This document shows positions 45,940-57,762 of a stretch of DNA of 64,000 bases, piece by piece (the stretch's first letter is position 1; each line of letters opens with the position of its first letter). The stretch is from contig NC_081820.1 of assembly GCF_030704535.1 (NCBI RefSeq), positions 22,519,001-22,583,000 on the forward strand, written 5' to 3'. A model generated the notes under the pieces. The model saw only the letters and a list, made by a program, of their open reading frames with translations, was not told the origin of the DNA and ran no database searches. The translations under genes and the position numbers were made by a program. Source of the stretch: Vitis vinifera. Lineage: Eukaryota > Streptophyta > Magnoliopsida > Vitales > Vitaceae.

Positions 45940-48900
45940 ATGGCTTCAATTTCATCAAATTATGTCAAAGCCGATTCGAGTTCGTGGAACCCAAGTCGGA
46001 AAATTCGGATAGTCGGGAAAATCAGGGGTTTTACAGATCTTGAATCTCAATCCTCTACTGGGTTCTCAGGGCCGTGGATTTCGGTTGGCAAGCCTAATGG
46101 AGAATTCTCTGAGAGTGTGACTCTGTCCTTCGGAGACCACCCCACCAGGTATTCCACTTTTGTGTTTTAATGATGATTGTTTCTTGGGAATTCAAATGAC
46201 TGAGATTTTTTAACTTCAAGAACGTGAATTTTTCTGATTTTTCAATTTCTTGTTTTTCTTTAAGTTGTTTCTTGTTTAGCTTGAAAAAGGCTTTTGCTTT
46301 CCTGTAAGCCCCATTTGAATTTTTATTTTTTTTTCAATGAGCTAAAATCTAGCATTTGCATAGGATTAGGGTTTATGTTGTTTCAAGACTTGTGTTCTAG
46401 GTTAGCCTAGGTTTAATTCATTTGGATTGGATGTTGAGTTTTTCTTAGTATTTCCTCTGTTTTCCCACCAACCAAAGATTTAGGGATATAAAGATTACTT
46501 CCTTTTTGTTTGCAGTCGCAAGGAATCTTATGAGATAGATTATTGCTATGCACAAGATGAAGACAATGGCCTAATCTTCTCAAGAGAGATCAAACCTATG
46601 ATTTCAAGGGTTTGCAATGGTCACACTGCATCTGTTATTGCATATGGAGCTAGAGGTAGTGGAAAGACATACACAATTCAGGTGAGTTTTTTGTTGTATC
46701 TTATTGTTCTTGTTGTGTTCTTGATTTTTATTAACACAGGAAATTCCACAAGAAGTTGCTTAATAAATTGTTACATGTTTGAAGGGTTCTGATGAGAAAC
46801 CGGGTTTAGCAGCACTAGCCATGACTGAACTTCTACAGATGGCTGGGGAAATTGGGAAATCAGTTTCTATATCTTCCTTTGAGGTTTACCAAGACCATGT
46901 TTATGATCTCTTGGATCCAAAACGGCCACCGGTTTTGGTATTGGAGGACGCTCAAGGCAAAATTCAACTTAAAGGGCTTTCTCAGGCATGTTTTATAGTG
47001 TGTTCATATATTTAAGAAAACTACAAGGATTGGTTTTTGTTGAAAATTTTCTGTGACATTTCTTTTCTTTCATGCTTTTTGGTTTATTTTAGGCTCCTGT
47101 GAACTCCATTTCAGAATTCTACAGATTATATTTTAATGGGTTTGGTTCACGTAAACCAGCTCAGAAGATACCAACCGAACTCCCTCGTAGGAGCCACAAG
47201 GGCTTAATGGTATATGTGTCATCTCAGAACTCGGAAACTAACCTCGTGGGCAAAATGAATTTTGTCGATTTGGCAGGTTCTAGCCTATTATCTGCATCCT
47301 TAATATGCATATATCTTCTTTAGCAAATTCCTGTTATGATAGTATAAATTGTTTTTAATTTTTATTTTATCTCTTTGTTGATGCCAAATTTTTCAGGTTA
47401 TGAGGACACCAGAAAGAAGAGTGTTGATGGTCCCAACCTTATGGAGAATACAAAAATTAACAAGTCCTTATATGCCTTGCAGAATGTTGTTTATGCTTTG
47501 AGTGTCAATGAAAGCCATGTTCCATACCGAGAAAGCAAACTAACTCGCATGTTGCAGGATTCCTTTGGAGGGATGAACCAAATTTTGATGGTTACTTGCT
47601 TGGTAAGGCTTATGCTGTTTTTACTCTTTAGTTTATGAGGTTTTCTAGTTTTTGGTTTGTTGAACATCTTTTCAGTTGTTGTAACATTTAATCTCTTTGA
47701 TGTAGAATCCATCTTTTTGCCAAGACACCATTTACTCTGTAAGTTTAGCTTCTCGGTCATATCAACGGGCTTTTACAAATTCCACAAAGAAAATCAAAAG
47801 TTCAGCAAAACCAACAGGCCTTTCTGCATTGAAGAATGGAAAACCCACTGGTGTTTCTTCTACTGTGAAGAAACAAACCAGCTCCCAAGTGCATTTCTCT
47901 GATAAGAAAGCCAATTTTACAGATTCTATAGTGAAAGGAAGGTATGTACTCGAGGTTATACATACCTCACATTGAACCAAAATATAAATTTCATTTTTGT
48001 ATGCAAATGAAATTTTGTTTCTTTTTTTCATTTGAAGGAAACTATTCAAGGAAGCAAATCATTCTATCAGTTCTGAGAAGGTACCTGATCTATTACTTTG
48101 TGAAATATCAAGTAGTCACTTTTGTTCTTTACCTTAGCAACCCCATCCCAAAAATGAAAATAAACAACCTAAATGCATATGAAATCATAGATGACCTTTT
48201 GTGCGACAAATATACTTTATTTCTGGAAAATTGTACAGCAATGGATTTGGAAATAATGTTCTGTTATGTGGTTTTCCAACCTTCAATAAGGCCTTTTAGA
48301 ATTCAATGCAGGCAGATTCCTCATCAAGCATTGCTTCAGTTATTGAACCTTCTTTACAGGAAGAGGTACAGTAGTGGAGAAATTCTTAATTTGGTAAATT
48401 GAAATATTACTAGAGAAACCTTTCTGAGTGGCAATACCATCATTATTTGTAGGTGAAGTCCATTTCAGATGTCTCTTTAGCCACAGTACCTTCAGAAGAG
48501 GTAAGATTGGTTCCAATTTTTGCTAGTATTACAATTTTGTAACAGTGTGAGTTAAGTTTATTTATGATTAAATTTGTTTGTAATAAAAAAATGCAGGAAA
48601 ATTCATTATCAGTTGCTGTTACAGATACAGAACCTGTTTTTGTAGAAGAAAAGGTAATGAACTATTCAGTGTGAATACCAATGGGATTAAGACAAGATCA
48701 CAACCATAAGGTTTAACCAATTTGAACAATTTTAACAATTGGAAGAACTCTTCATAATAATTTTTTTGTTTTCTTCTTTGGAGGTTTCTGCATACCATGA
48801 TAATGACAATCATCCTGAAGTTACTTCTGGGAATAGCAGCACGACATTGGCTTTGATTGAAGAAGGTAGATAGCCTCTGAAGCTGGAAACTCATTGACAA

Positions 48901-51107
48901 AAATAAGGATATGCTTACATAATTTTATTTTTCATTTTAAATCACAGGTCACCATATAATAGAAGAAAAAGAGAACAAAAGCTTATTTGCAAATGGAAAT
49001 GGATCGCCACCACTAAGTGCCAGATTACGAGAACTATCGAATAACCTGAAATCTCTGTACTCTTCAACTCCAGTATGCATAAAGCTCCCTGAGAATGATA
49101 CTTCCTCCACTAACCAAGCTTCTGCTTTGGTGGAACCAAAAACTCCGGCCGTCGAAAAAAAATTGAGAGGGAATGATAAATGGGAGGTTGCAAACATTAG
49201 TAGTCCTTGGGAAGCACTCCACATGCACAGTTCTAGAATGAAGGTATGTCAATTGCATTCTCCTTCTGTATTTTGATACCAAACTCTTATCAATTTCAAC
49301 TTTGTTTGATTACTGCAGAAGTCACTTGTTGAAGAAACCCTCAAGTTTTTGAACAGTGCTAACAAGTGAGTAACTGCTTCTTCTTTAGTTACATTGATTA
49401 TCACTTCCAACCATGCCTGTAACAATTGTTGTTTACATATATGCTTCTTTGTATTAATCATCAGTATTTTAGCTTTTGGATCTCAATCTATTCTCCATCT
49501 TTTTTTTTTACTTTATGTGATTTTTATGTACCATCAATATTTTAGCTTTTTGGTCGAAGGGGTTCTTTCCTTTATCTATTCTAATTTCTATTTTCTAGTC
49601 TCCTGTCCTCAGAACTGAACCAATCTTCTTAAATCATCGTCCATGGAGTAAAAAGCCTTCTCTAGTTCTCTTATCTAGGAACCTGACCCACTAATCACTA
49701 GGAGAGATGTTGAGAAAAGCTGCTATACCTATTTAACCTATGAATTTACAAAAATCATTAATCCATAAGACTTTTTACAAATGAAATTGGCGATCTATTT
49801 TTCAATCATGCACTGTTGTTTTTGCTAAAATTTGCAAGTTCTAGGACTAGCATAGTCAAATCTTGTTAAAATACACTTCACTTTAACACATTTCCAATGT
49901 CCAATCTTAATGTCAAGATGTATTTCCATAAGGCGGGTAATCCTAATTATAATCTCACAACAACGATCTTAAGCAATAAAATTAGCTTTCATATTTGTAT
50001 TATTTGTTTCACCTCCACCCTTAATAAGCTAATGTTGTTCCTTTTTTTCTGTTATTCAAAGGGAGGAGTTGAAAGGACTAAAGGTGAGAATTTCTTTTAA
50101 TATTTCAATATCAATGTAGTTTCCTACTCTTACATTCATCTGTTGGAAGTCCTGAGTTTTTGTATTTGTGCAGGGTATTGGAGAGAAAAGATCTACATAC
50201 ATTCTCGAACTTCGTCAAGAATCCCCTGAACCTTTCAAGAGTGTAAGCTCTTTTTATGAGAAAATAAGAATATTTTGTGGAAAACAATGTTTTTTCAGTT
50301 GCCTTTTTGTTTACATTAGTCTTTTTCCTATATTTCTTTGATTTATATTTTAACCAATATTTTGGTTTGACAGCTGGATGACTTAAAAGACATTGGTCTT
50401 TCAGAAAAGCAGGTATTTTTTTTTCTATCTTCTGCACTACTTTATTTTTCAATCTTTCTAAAACTATGCTTGGTCCTTAGAAAGTTTGAAGGAAAGAAAA
50501 TAGAGATAAAAATATAAGGAAAATGTAAGGGGGAAAAAAAATTCATGCTTGGAAAAAGTTAATGAAAAGAAAAATTATTGAGAATGCATTTTCTCTGAAA
50601 AGAAGGGGGTGGAGTCCAAAAGGTTTTCCTCAATAATTTTTCTAGCAGGTTGAATTTGACCAAATGCTAACCATAGCCAATCCTAATGGATGAATAGTAA
50701 GCCATAACTAGTTAAACATACCTTTGTTTCAAGGTGGCCGACCCAAGTGTTGTTAGGTTTTTGGGTTGGGGTACAAATCTTGGATATCCAGTTGCTTATA
50801 CTGACCAGCTTTGGTGATATAAGGTTGTCTCATAAACCGCAACCCAAATACAGATCCCTTTACTATGCCCATGAATGCATAGACCTAGCTTGTCACTGGT
50901 CAGACAGTTTGGCTTGGTTCCTATATCAAGCATTTATGGTCATGCTGGAATTATTTTTTAAGAGATGATATGATTTTGAATTTGTTTGACCGAATTATGA
51001 TTGTAATTGTGGGTAACATTCAATGGAAACTAGCACTCTGATTGTTTTGCTTCTTTGTACAGATAAAAGGAATGATGAAGAAGGTAGTTGAAGAGGTTTT
51101 GAACTAG
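45940..51107 (+). CDS. KIN10C: Kinesin-like protein KIN-10C
   Basis: Seventeen exons: 45940-46148, 46516-46681, 46785-46985, 47093-47276, 47397-47602, 47706-47941, 48038-48080, 48312-48365, 48453-48500, 48597-48653, 48784-48865, 48948-49243, 49319-49365, 50062-50083, 50174-50242, 50374-50412 and 51063-51107, summing in frame to 667 aa. The N-terminal motor starts at KIRIVGKIRGF; the P-loop is G114-ARGSGKT-121, switch I is RRSHKG, switch II is NFVDLAG, and NKSLYALQNVVYAL with VPYRESKLTRMLQDS follows. DLAGYED instead of DLAGSE is usual for this subfamily as I recall. The C-terminus (LDDLKDIGLSEKQIKGMMKK) is a helix-hairpin-helix like that of KIF22/Kid chromokinesins, pointing to a DNA- or chromosome-bound mitotic motor. 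Intron 3 has a GC donor (CAG|GCATGT). The start was chosen by family length; the frame is open further upstream. Confidence 0.92.
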
Positions 51108-51751
51108 CCTGATTCAGAATCAACTACGGTCAGCGTTGTTGAAGATTTTCTGTGCCAGAAAACTCACCACGGCAACATGAAGTTGCCATGTGAATCCTTT
51201 GAAGTATATGTCAACTGGTGGACTTAGCCTTCTATGTATACCTTGTACTTTAAAGTATGACAACAATGTACTCTGCCAATCTGCTTGATTTTGTTTCTTC
51301 ATTTTTTTTTTCTTTTTGGAATCAGATGCTTCATTTGGTATGTAAACTATGATTACATTGAGAATCTTTGTTTATTAGTCAATGCATCTATGGTTTGAAT
51401 AACCCTGCAGTGTTGAAATGTTCGAATGATTTTATTTTTTCTGTATTGAACTGTTTCTCCTATTTTCACATAGAAATGATGTTTCTGAAATTGCTATATA
51501 CATGTTGATATAATTACACGAATTGAATTTTCTTTTAGTTGGCTCAATATCATCCATACCAGAAAACACATTGATGAGCAGTTGACAGACAAGGTTACTC
51601 CATAAACAAATAACAAAATTAAAAAAAAAATGAGGGAAGAAAAAAGAAAGAACAGGAAGATAGAAATGAAGAAAAGCAACAAAAGAACAAAGTAACATGA
51701 GGAAATTGTAACAAGCTCAGTAGAAGGCTATATAATCACATGTCAGACACT
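51108..51751. other. Convergent 3' flanks of KIN10C and the coiled-coil gene
   Basis: The two stop codons are 645 bp apart on opposite strands. The interval must hold both 3' UTRs, and the transcripts could overlap. No other gene is seen. Confidence 0.5.
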
Positions 51752-54269
51752 CTAATGAAGCAAGGCTTGCATTTCTGGGAGCATCCTTCTTACACTCCCA
51801 ACTCTAGTGTTTGTGTTACTAGCAGGGTTCACCTTGAGGGCTCGCCATGGCCAACACACATGCCTAACCCTAAGGCGGTTCCGATCCCTGCTCTCTGCTT
51901 CTTCTAATTGTCTTGTGAGCTCCTCGATCCTCTCACGTAGCTCTGCAGCCCTGCTGTCAGCTAGCTGAAGAGACCTCTCTGCTGCTGCCTGGGCAGCCAT
52001 GGCAGCAGCTGCAAGGTCTTCTTTCAGCTTCAACTTTCCATTTGATATGTCCAAAGCCGTCTTTGTCTTCTCCAACTCTTGTTTCAGAATTAGAGTCTGA
52101 AGAGACAGCAACTATGTTAGCGTTTTAATTTCGATTGCTGATAAATTTAAGAAACAATTCTGTCAAAGAGATCCATAAACTTTTACCACTTTATCACGTT
52201 CTTCAACAACATTTTTTCCTGCTTCCACTTCTAATTCACAAGCTTCCCTCCATCTAGCAACCTCTTCTTCGGTTTCTTTCATTTCCAAGAGGAGTTCTTC
52301 AACCTTACAGAAAAACAAAACAAATAGAAGGGTAATGAGGAATAATAAAACACAGAAAGAGAATAGCCATCTCTCATTCATTTCCCAGACAAATAATTAC
52401 ATTTTGAGCAAACACCATCTCTCTGTCTTCCAACTCCTTTATGTACAATGTGTTTTCTGCAATTTTCTGAGCTTGTTTCTCTGTAAGACTCTGAAGGCGC
52501 TCGGTGTCTGACCTGGCATAGAATAGCTGATTAAAAATCAACAGCGACGTAGATCCAAAATCAACAAAGGAGTTCTATAGTATGCCATTTGCATTCCCCT
52601 GCAAATCCCAGGGACTGATACCTAGATTCCTCCAAAGATCTCCTCAATTGTGTGATTTCTTGTCGTAGATTCTTCATTATCCTCTCCACAGTTGAGGCCT
52701 GGTAAGAATGATCAAACAAATCAGACAAGTGGTTCTCCATTTATACAAGAAAAAATAACAAGTTTGATGCATCCATCCATTTTCAGTCCTGCCCTACAAC
52801 TGATCCTGCTCTTGGTTTTTTAATCCAAAAACATAACCACATTAAGGCTTTCTAATTCAAGCAAATGACTGAACACATCCACCAGCTCTGTCATTGCAGC
52901 AGACACCTCTAAGGTAGAAGATTCTCGGCTCATGTAGGTCATATGAAGAACAGTCAGATTATTAGCAGTATTTCTTCAAGATAGCGCGAAAGTACCTAGA
53001 GAGCCGATTCCCTTTGATGCATTTTCTCCCACCAATACTAATAACAATGTAGTTATAATGTTTCAGAGCTGAGTTTCTTCTTTCTTCGTCTTTCTCTCCA
53101 TTTTCTTTTCTTGAAAAAACCAAAACTAGTTCCATAATACAGAATTGATTGTCTTAAGTTTCTTTCAGCGATTCAGTTCTAGAAATAATCCTAATTTAAT
53201 TGTCACTGGAACTGATGAATCAATACAATGTTCAAGGCATCAACTTTAGCTAATGTCTTACCTAGAAAAAATATATACATGAAGCAACTTGGAATTTCAA
53301 ACTGTAAAGGAAAGAGAATGAGAGCAATACCAGACTAACAACCTCCTCTTCACATTCACTACTATCTGACTTACTGCCTGCATTTGACCCCAAATTTTCG
53401 ACGGGTACTTCATTTGGAGCACTGCCCATCATGAACCCAAACCCCACCTTCTGCAGTCCTCGCTCGGCAATCTGCAAAAGGGCAACTCTCTTCTGCTCAT
53501 TATTCCCCTTCAACCTATTAAGACTCTTCTCCACCACGTCTTTTTCCACCAGTGCAATCCTCAGTAAACTGTTGATATCTCGATTCTCCTCTGTCAAACT
53601 CACCACACTGTTCTCCAATTCCCTCTTCTCCTTCTTCCTCATTTCTTGGTACTCACTCACTTTCGACTCCACCATACTTGCCAGCATCGATACCGCCTTT
53701 ATTGCCTCTATAGAAGGCCTCAGTTCTTCATCTGAAACCACTTCTTCGCTTTTCTCAATGACAATCCCTGCTTTTTCTTCATCGAGACTATCAATTACCC
53801 TTATTAAGCATTCCTTGATGGTCTCCAATGAGCCCAAGTTCTCCAACAGAATCTTTTCCCTCTCCTTTTTCTCACCCAACAGTTCTTCAACCCGGGTTTG
53901 AAGTTTTTCTTGCTCTATCATGCCCTCATCGATTTTCTTCCCTAATGCATCTTCACAATCCCTAAGAGAAGCCTCAACCCCACTAAGCTTATCGCGGAGA
54001 CTGTCTCTTTCCCGCGAAACTTCTTCAATTTCCTTCACTAGATCCACGTTTCGCTTCAGAATTTCATCCCTCTGAGTCCGGATTTCAGCTAAATTTTCCT
54101 CCATTTCAGTGGATTTCGATAAAAGGGTCTGGTAGGAAGAATTAAGAGCTTCAAGCTCAGCAACAAGAGCATCATTTCCGGTGCGAAGATCATCGATGAG
54201 TTTTTGGTTGATTGAGGAATCATCCTGACCACTGGCTTGATCTTGGGGAGGTGCTTCTGTGGTGTCCAT
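51752..54269 (-). CDS. Coiled-coil protein of the uncharacterized At3g49055 family
   Basis: Five minus-strand exons, 54269-53331, 52698-52622, 52512-52401, 52303-52187 and 52096-51752, join in phase to 529 aa. Nearly the whole protein is heptad-rich coiled coil (LIDDLRTGNDALVAELEAL onward, and QELEKTKTALDISNGKLKL near the C-terminus). An Ala-rich helix (LAAAAMAAQAAAERSLQLA) leads to a basic tail (RDRNRLRVRHVCWPWRALK) with conserved Trp residues. No enzyme domain, signal peptide or membrane segment is visible. I recognise it as the family annotated in Arabidopsis as uncharacterized protein At3g49055; its function is unknown to me. A scaffold or cytoskeleton-linked role would be a guess. Confidence 0.88.
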
Positions 54270-55290
54270 GATCCATTTAGAATGAGATATTCAAAGGAGT
54301 AGATGTTGAAGAACTAGGAGGTGAGAGTTTGAAGATACCTACCAGTCAAAAACTGGAGGGTAAGGTAGTTAGGTGGGCCGTGGGCATGACAAGGAATGAC
54401 GAGTACGAACAAAATATATGGGGAATTTATATCCCAATATAATTAATTTTTAATTCCGAGAATATTTATTTTTAATAAGAACAATTTTTTAAAATTGTTT
54501 TCTAATATTTTATAGAACAAAAAATTTATTTAGGAACCTAAAATATTTTTAACTTGATCCATATATTTTAAATATAAATTTTATATGTAATGTTTTGTTT
54601 TTAATCACTGTATAATTATTTTTTTAAACCGTCCTAAAAAACAAATAAAAACAACTAAAAACAATTAAAATGTATTGTCTGAAAATACTTTGTTTTTTGT
54701 TTTTAAGAACAAAAAACTATTTTAAAAAACAATTATTAAGCATATTTCATAAAATTAGAAAACAGTTTTAAAATTTTGAAAAATCATTTAGAAGTAATTG
54801 ATTTAATAATTCTCCTAAAAATGTTTCCAAATAAAGCATTTTTATTAAAAGTACTTTCAATAGTTAGAAGTTGAAATTATTTTTATTTAATCTCCAAAGG
54901 AAAGACTGTTTCAATGGTCACATAATAATTTAAAATTAGTATATATTAATATTTTTAATTTAATTTTAAAAATAAACTTAACAAGCCATGCAATCTGTCT
55001 GCGTTTCATATTTAAAATTTATATGAGCAATAATTTTTATCTTAAAATGTTAAGGGCCAGGATGGGGCTTAATATTATGATTCTAGGAGTGGGCTGAAGA
55101 CTAGAAGTAGTAGGGGCGAAGGGTTGTTGGGCCAGGCCCAATACATTTCTGTTTATTCGTTTCAGCAGCCCATGCCTTCTCCTTCTGGCACTGAAAATAA
55201 AATCTCTAAAGTTATTTCAACAAACATATTAAAAACAATTTGTCATTTTTTAATAATTCCAAGTATTCAAAGTATACCGTACATTTGAAA

Positions 55291-55705
55291 ATATGAAAAC
55301 GAACGATTCAAAGTTTTCTAGAAAATATTTTGAAATTTTCTTTTGAAACAGTTTTACGCACACCTAGTACGTATCAACTTTTTGTTACATCAGGGTGTTT
55401 GGTCAATGAGAAAGTTGGCATCGGAAATATGGAAAATTCTAGGTAATTTGAATGGAAACTGAAGATGTTATGTTGACAATATAATTATTTATAATATGGA
55501 AACGAACAATTCAAAGTTTTCTAGAAAATATTTTGAAATTTTCTTTTGAAACAGTTTTAAGCATATTTATTACGATGTATCAAATTTTTGTTACATCAGG
55601 GGGTTTGGTCAATGGAAAAGTTGGCATAAGAAGAGTGGAAAATTCTAGGGAATTTGAATGGAAATCGAAGAGATTATGTTGACAATTTTTATTTATAATA
55701 TAATT
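55291..55705 (+). repeat. Tandem duplication, period about 203 bp
   Basis: Copies at about 55291-55493 and 55494-55705 share TCAAAGTTTTCTAGAAAATA, TTTTGTTACATCAGGG.GTTT and the TTGAATGGAAA.TGAAGA block. They differ by scattered substitutions, so the duplication is not recent. Confidence 0.85.
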
Positions 55706-55717
55706 ATTGTTTTTATT

Positions 55718-56131
55718 AGGGATGATAATCTAACAGGTTTTGTTGGATACCTGTCCTGTCTCACCTTTAATAAGATGGGTTTGAAAATTTAATAAATAGG
55801 TTTAAGATTTTTTTTTTTTAAAAAAAAAAATATGTGATGAGTTTGGACAGGTTTGATTATTGTCTTATCCTACTTTGATTATATATAAAATTAATTTAAT
55901 TTAATTTTTTCTATTTTTAATATATAGATAATAATAATGAAATATTTATTAATAAAACAAGTTGTAAAAAATTAAAATAATTTAAAAAAAAATTACAAAC
56001 GGGAAGGGTATGAGAATTTTTCATACCTACCATGTCCTATTTAATTTTTTTAAATGGGGTGAGGATATGAATTATTTTGAATAAGCTGAGTAAGGTCGGG
56101 ATGGGAACAACCCACTCATTTTCATCCTTAG
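55718..56131. mobile_element. MITE-like element with GGATGA-type inverted ends
   Basis: The left end AGGGATGATAATCTAACAGG is an imperfect inverted match to the right end, AAGGATGAAAATGAGTGGGT on the other strand. The interior is AT-rich and non-coding. This resembles a common plant MITE type with GGGATGAxAAxGGGT ends. No target-site duplication is clear. Confidence 0.45.
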
Positions 56132-57762
56132 CTTTTATTCAAAAAGTGGATTAAGAAAACAACAATAGGAAAATTCAAGATGAAAATGTTTTTACGCGCA
56201 TAGAGGAGATGAACGACAATTGCCTCATAAACTTCCAAATTATCAGTCGGAAATGGGAATCAATTCTCTATCTTTATGTCCCTATCTTAGCATGAGTTTA
56301 TTCCTTCTCTATCATTATTTTTCTTATTCTTTCTCAAAAAAAATTTATTTATTTTTTAAAATATAATTTCTTGACCTTTTAATAAGACAAACAAACAAAA
56401 ATGTAATAATAATTATTTTTATTTTTTTGTCATCTAAGGAAAAACTTAATAATCATGTTACAAAGTGTTTCTAATTGTTAAGGGATTCTCTCAAACCTAT
56501 ATGGAATTGTTTAGTATTTTCAAAATAAAATTTTCTCTCCAACTTTTGTTTTCCAAAGTGGGAAATTTTCATTACTAAGAAAAGAATGGTATGGCACAAA
56601 GAAGTCTTTAAAGTAGTTACAACTACTGGAACAAATTGGATGTTCAATGTAGGTCCCATAAATGTCCTTTTCTTGATGGTGATTCCTTGGATTGGCATCT
56701 CCATACACACTTTGGGTAGAGTTTTGTTAAACTTTCTCTTGACCCTAATCTGGACTTTTGGGTCAATTATCATTATAAATATATGTCCTCCCCTCCCTCC
56801 AATCCCCCATTTTTGGGGTTGAAGTTTGGTCCAATAGGACTTTCATACATGCCCTAAGAACTTTGCCCTAGGCCTTGTTTGGTTCTACTTTCAAGAAGTC
56901 ATAGTTTTTTTTCTCTTTTTTTTTTAATAATTCAATTTGAATTGTTTGATTAATTTTTATCTAAAGGGCTTATAATTTTTTTTTTTAAAAGAAAAAAATT
57001 ATTCTATGCTTAATAAGACTTTTATAATACTAATATTTTCGTTTCAAAAATCATTTTCATTTCTATAAAAGTTTCTCATGACTTGGTCACAACCTCGACT
57101 TTTATATCTTCTTTTATTATCACAAGTTTTTGTGGTTATACACATTTTTTTCAAGTTCCATTGAATGAAATTTGACCTTTTTAATTAATTGAACCATGAA
57201 ACATCTTTTCCCTTTCCATTATAGAAACTAATAATTCTTGCATAAAAGTATAGTTTCTTGTAGCTATCAAATCTTGGATTTCTACATATTTAGAGTGGAT
57301 TGGTCATGATTTTGAAAATTATTTTTGATATTTTGAAAAGTGCTTTTGATATTTTGAAAAATAAAAATTTTCGAGAAAAACCATAAACACTTCCTAAAAG
57401 TCACCACCAATAGAAGAAGAAAATTATATTTTATTTTTATTTATTTATTGGGCAATTAAAAGAGTCCAGTGACCTTACTCAAGAGGCAGATACAGAGGAA
57501 CACCAGTATCCCTCGGTGTTCCCAACCTTTTCCACTAGAGCTTTTCTATCACTTTACCTCAACCTCAAATTCAGAACCAACCCTTTTCTTCTTTCATAAA
57601 GTTGAGAAAACCCATTTAATAGTAGAGAATAAAAAGGAATCATTCTTCTCCAATTTCAGCTATTTCGATCACTGACTCAGTGGTGACTCAGCTCCAGAAA
57701 CGCGTTCTGGGGCGTTAAGCAAGCCGAATTGACAAACCCTGTTTGTGGATCATCCTTGATCA

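Larger units (their letters stand above)
54270..57762. other. Intergenic region between the coiled-coil and U-box genes
   Basis: The first 150 bases hold the promoter and leader of the coiled-coil gene. The rest is AT-rich with a 203-bp tandem duplication (55291-55705), a MITE-like element (55718-56131) and a mixed-composition stretch (56480-56830) with no recognisable protein. The leader and promoter of the U-box gene lie in the last 250 bases. Confidence 0.45.

Noticed and set aside
56471-56773. 100-aa minus-strand frame in the intergenic region
   Set aside because: No recognisable motif and low-complexity surroundings; no start or splice context that supports a gene.
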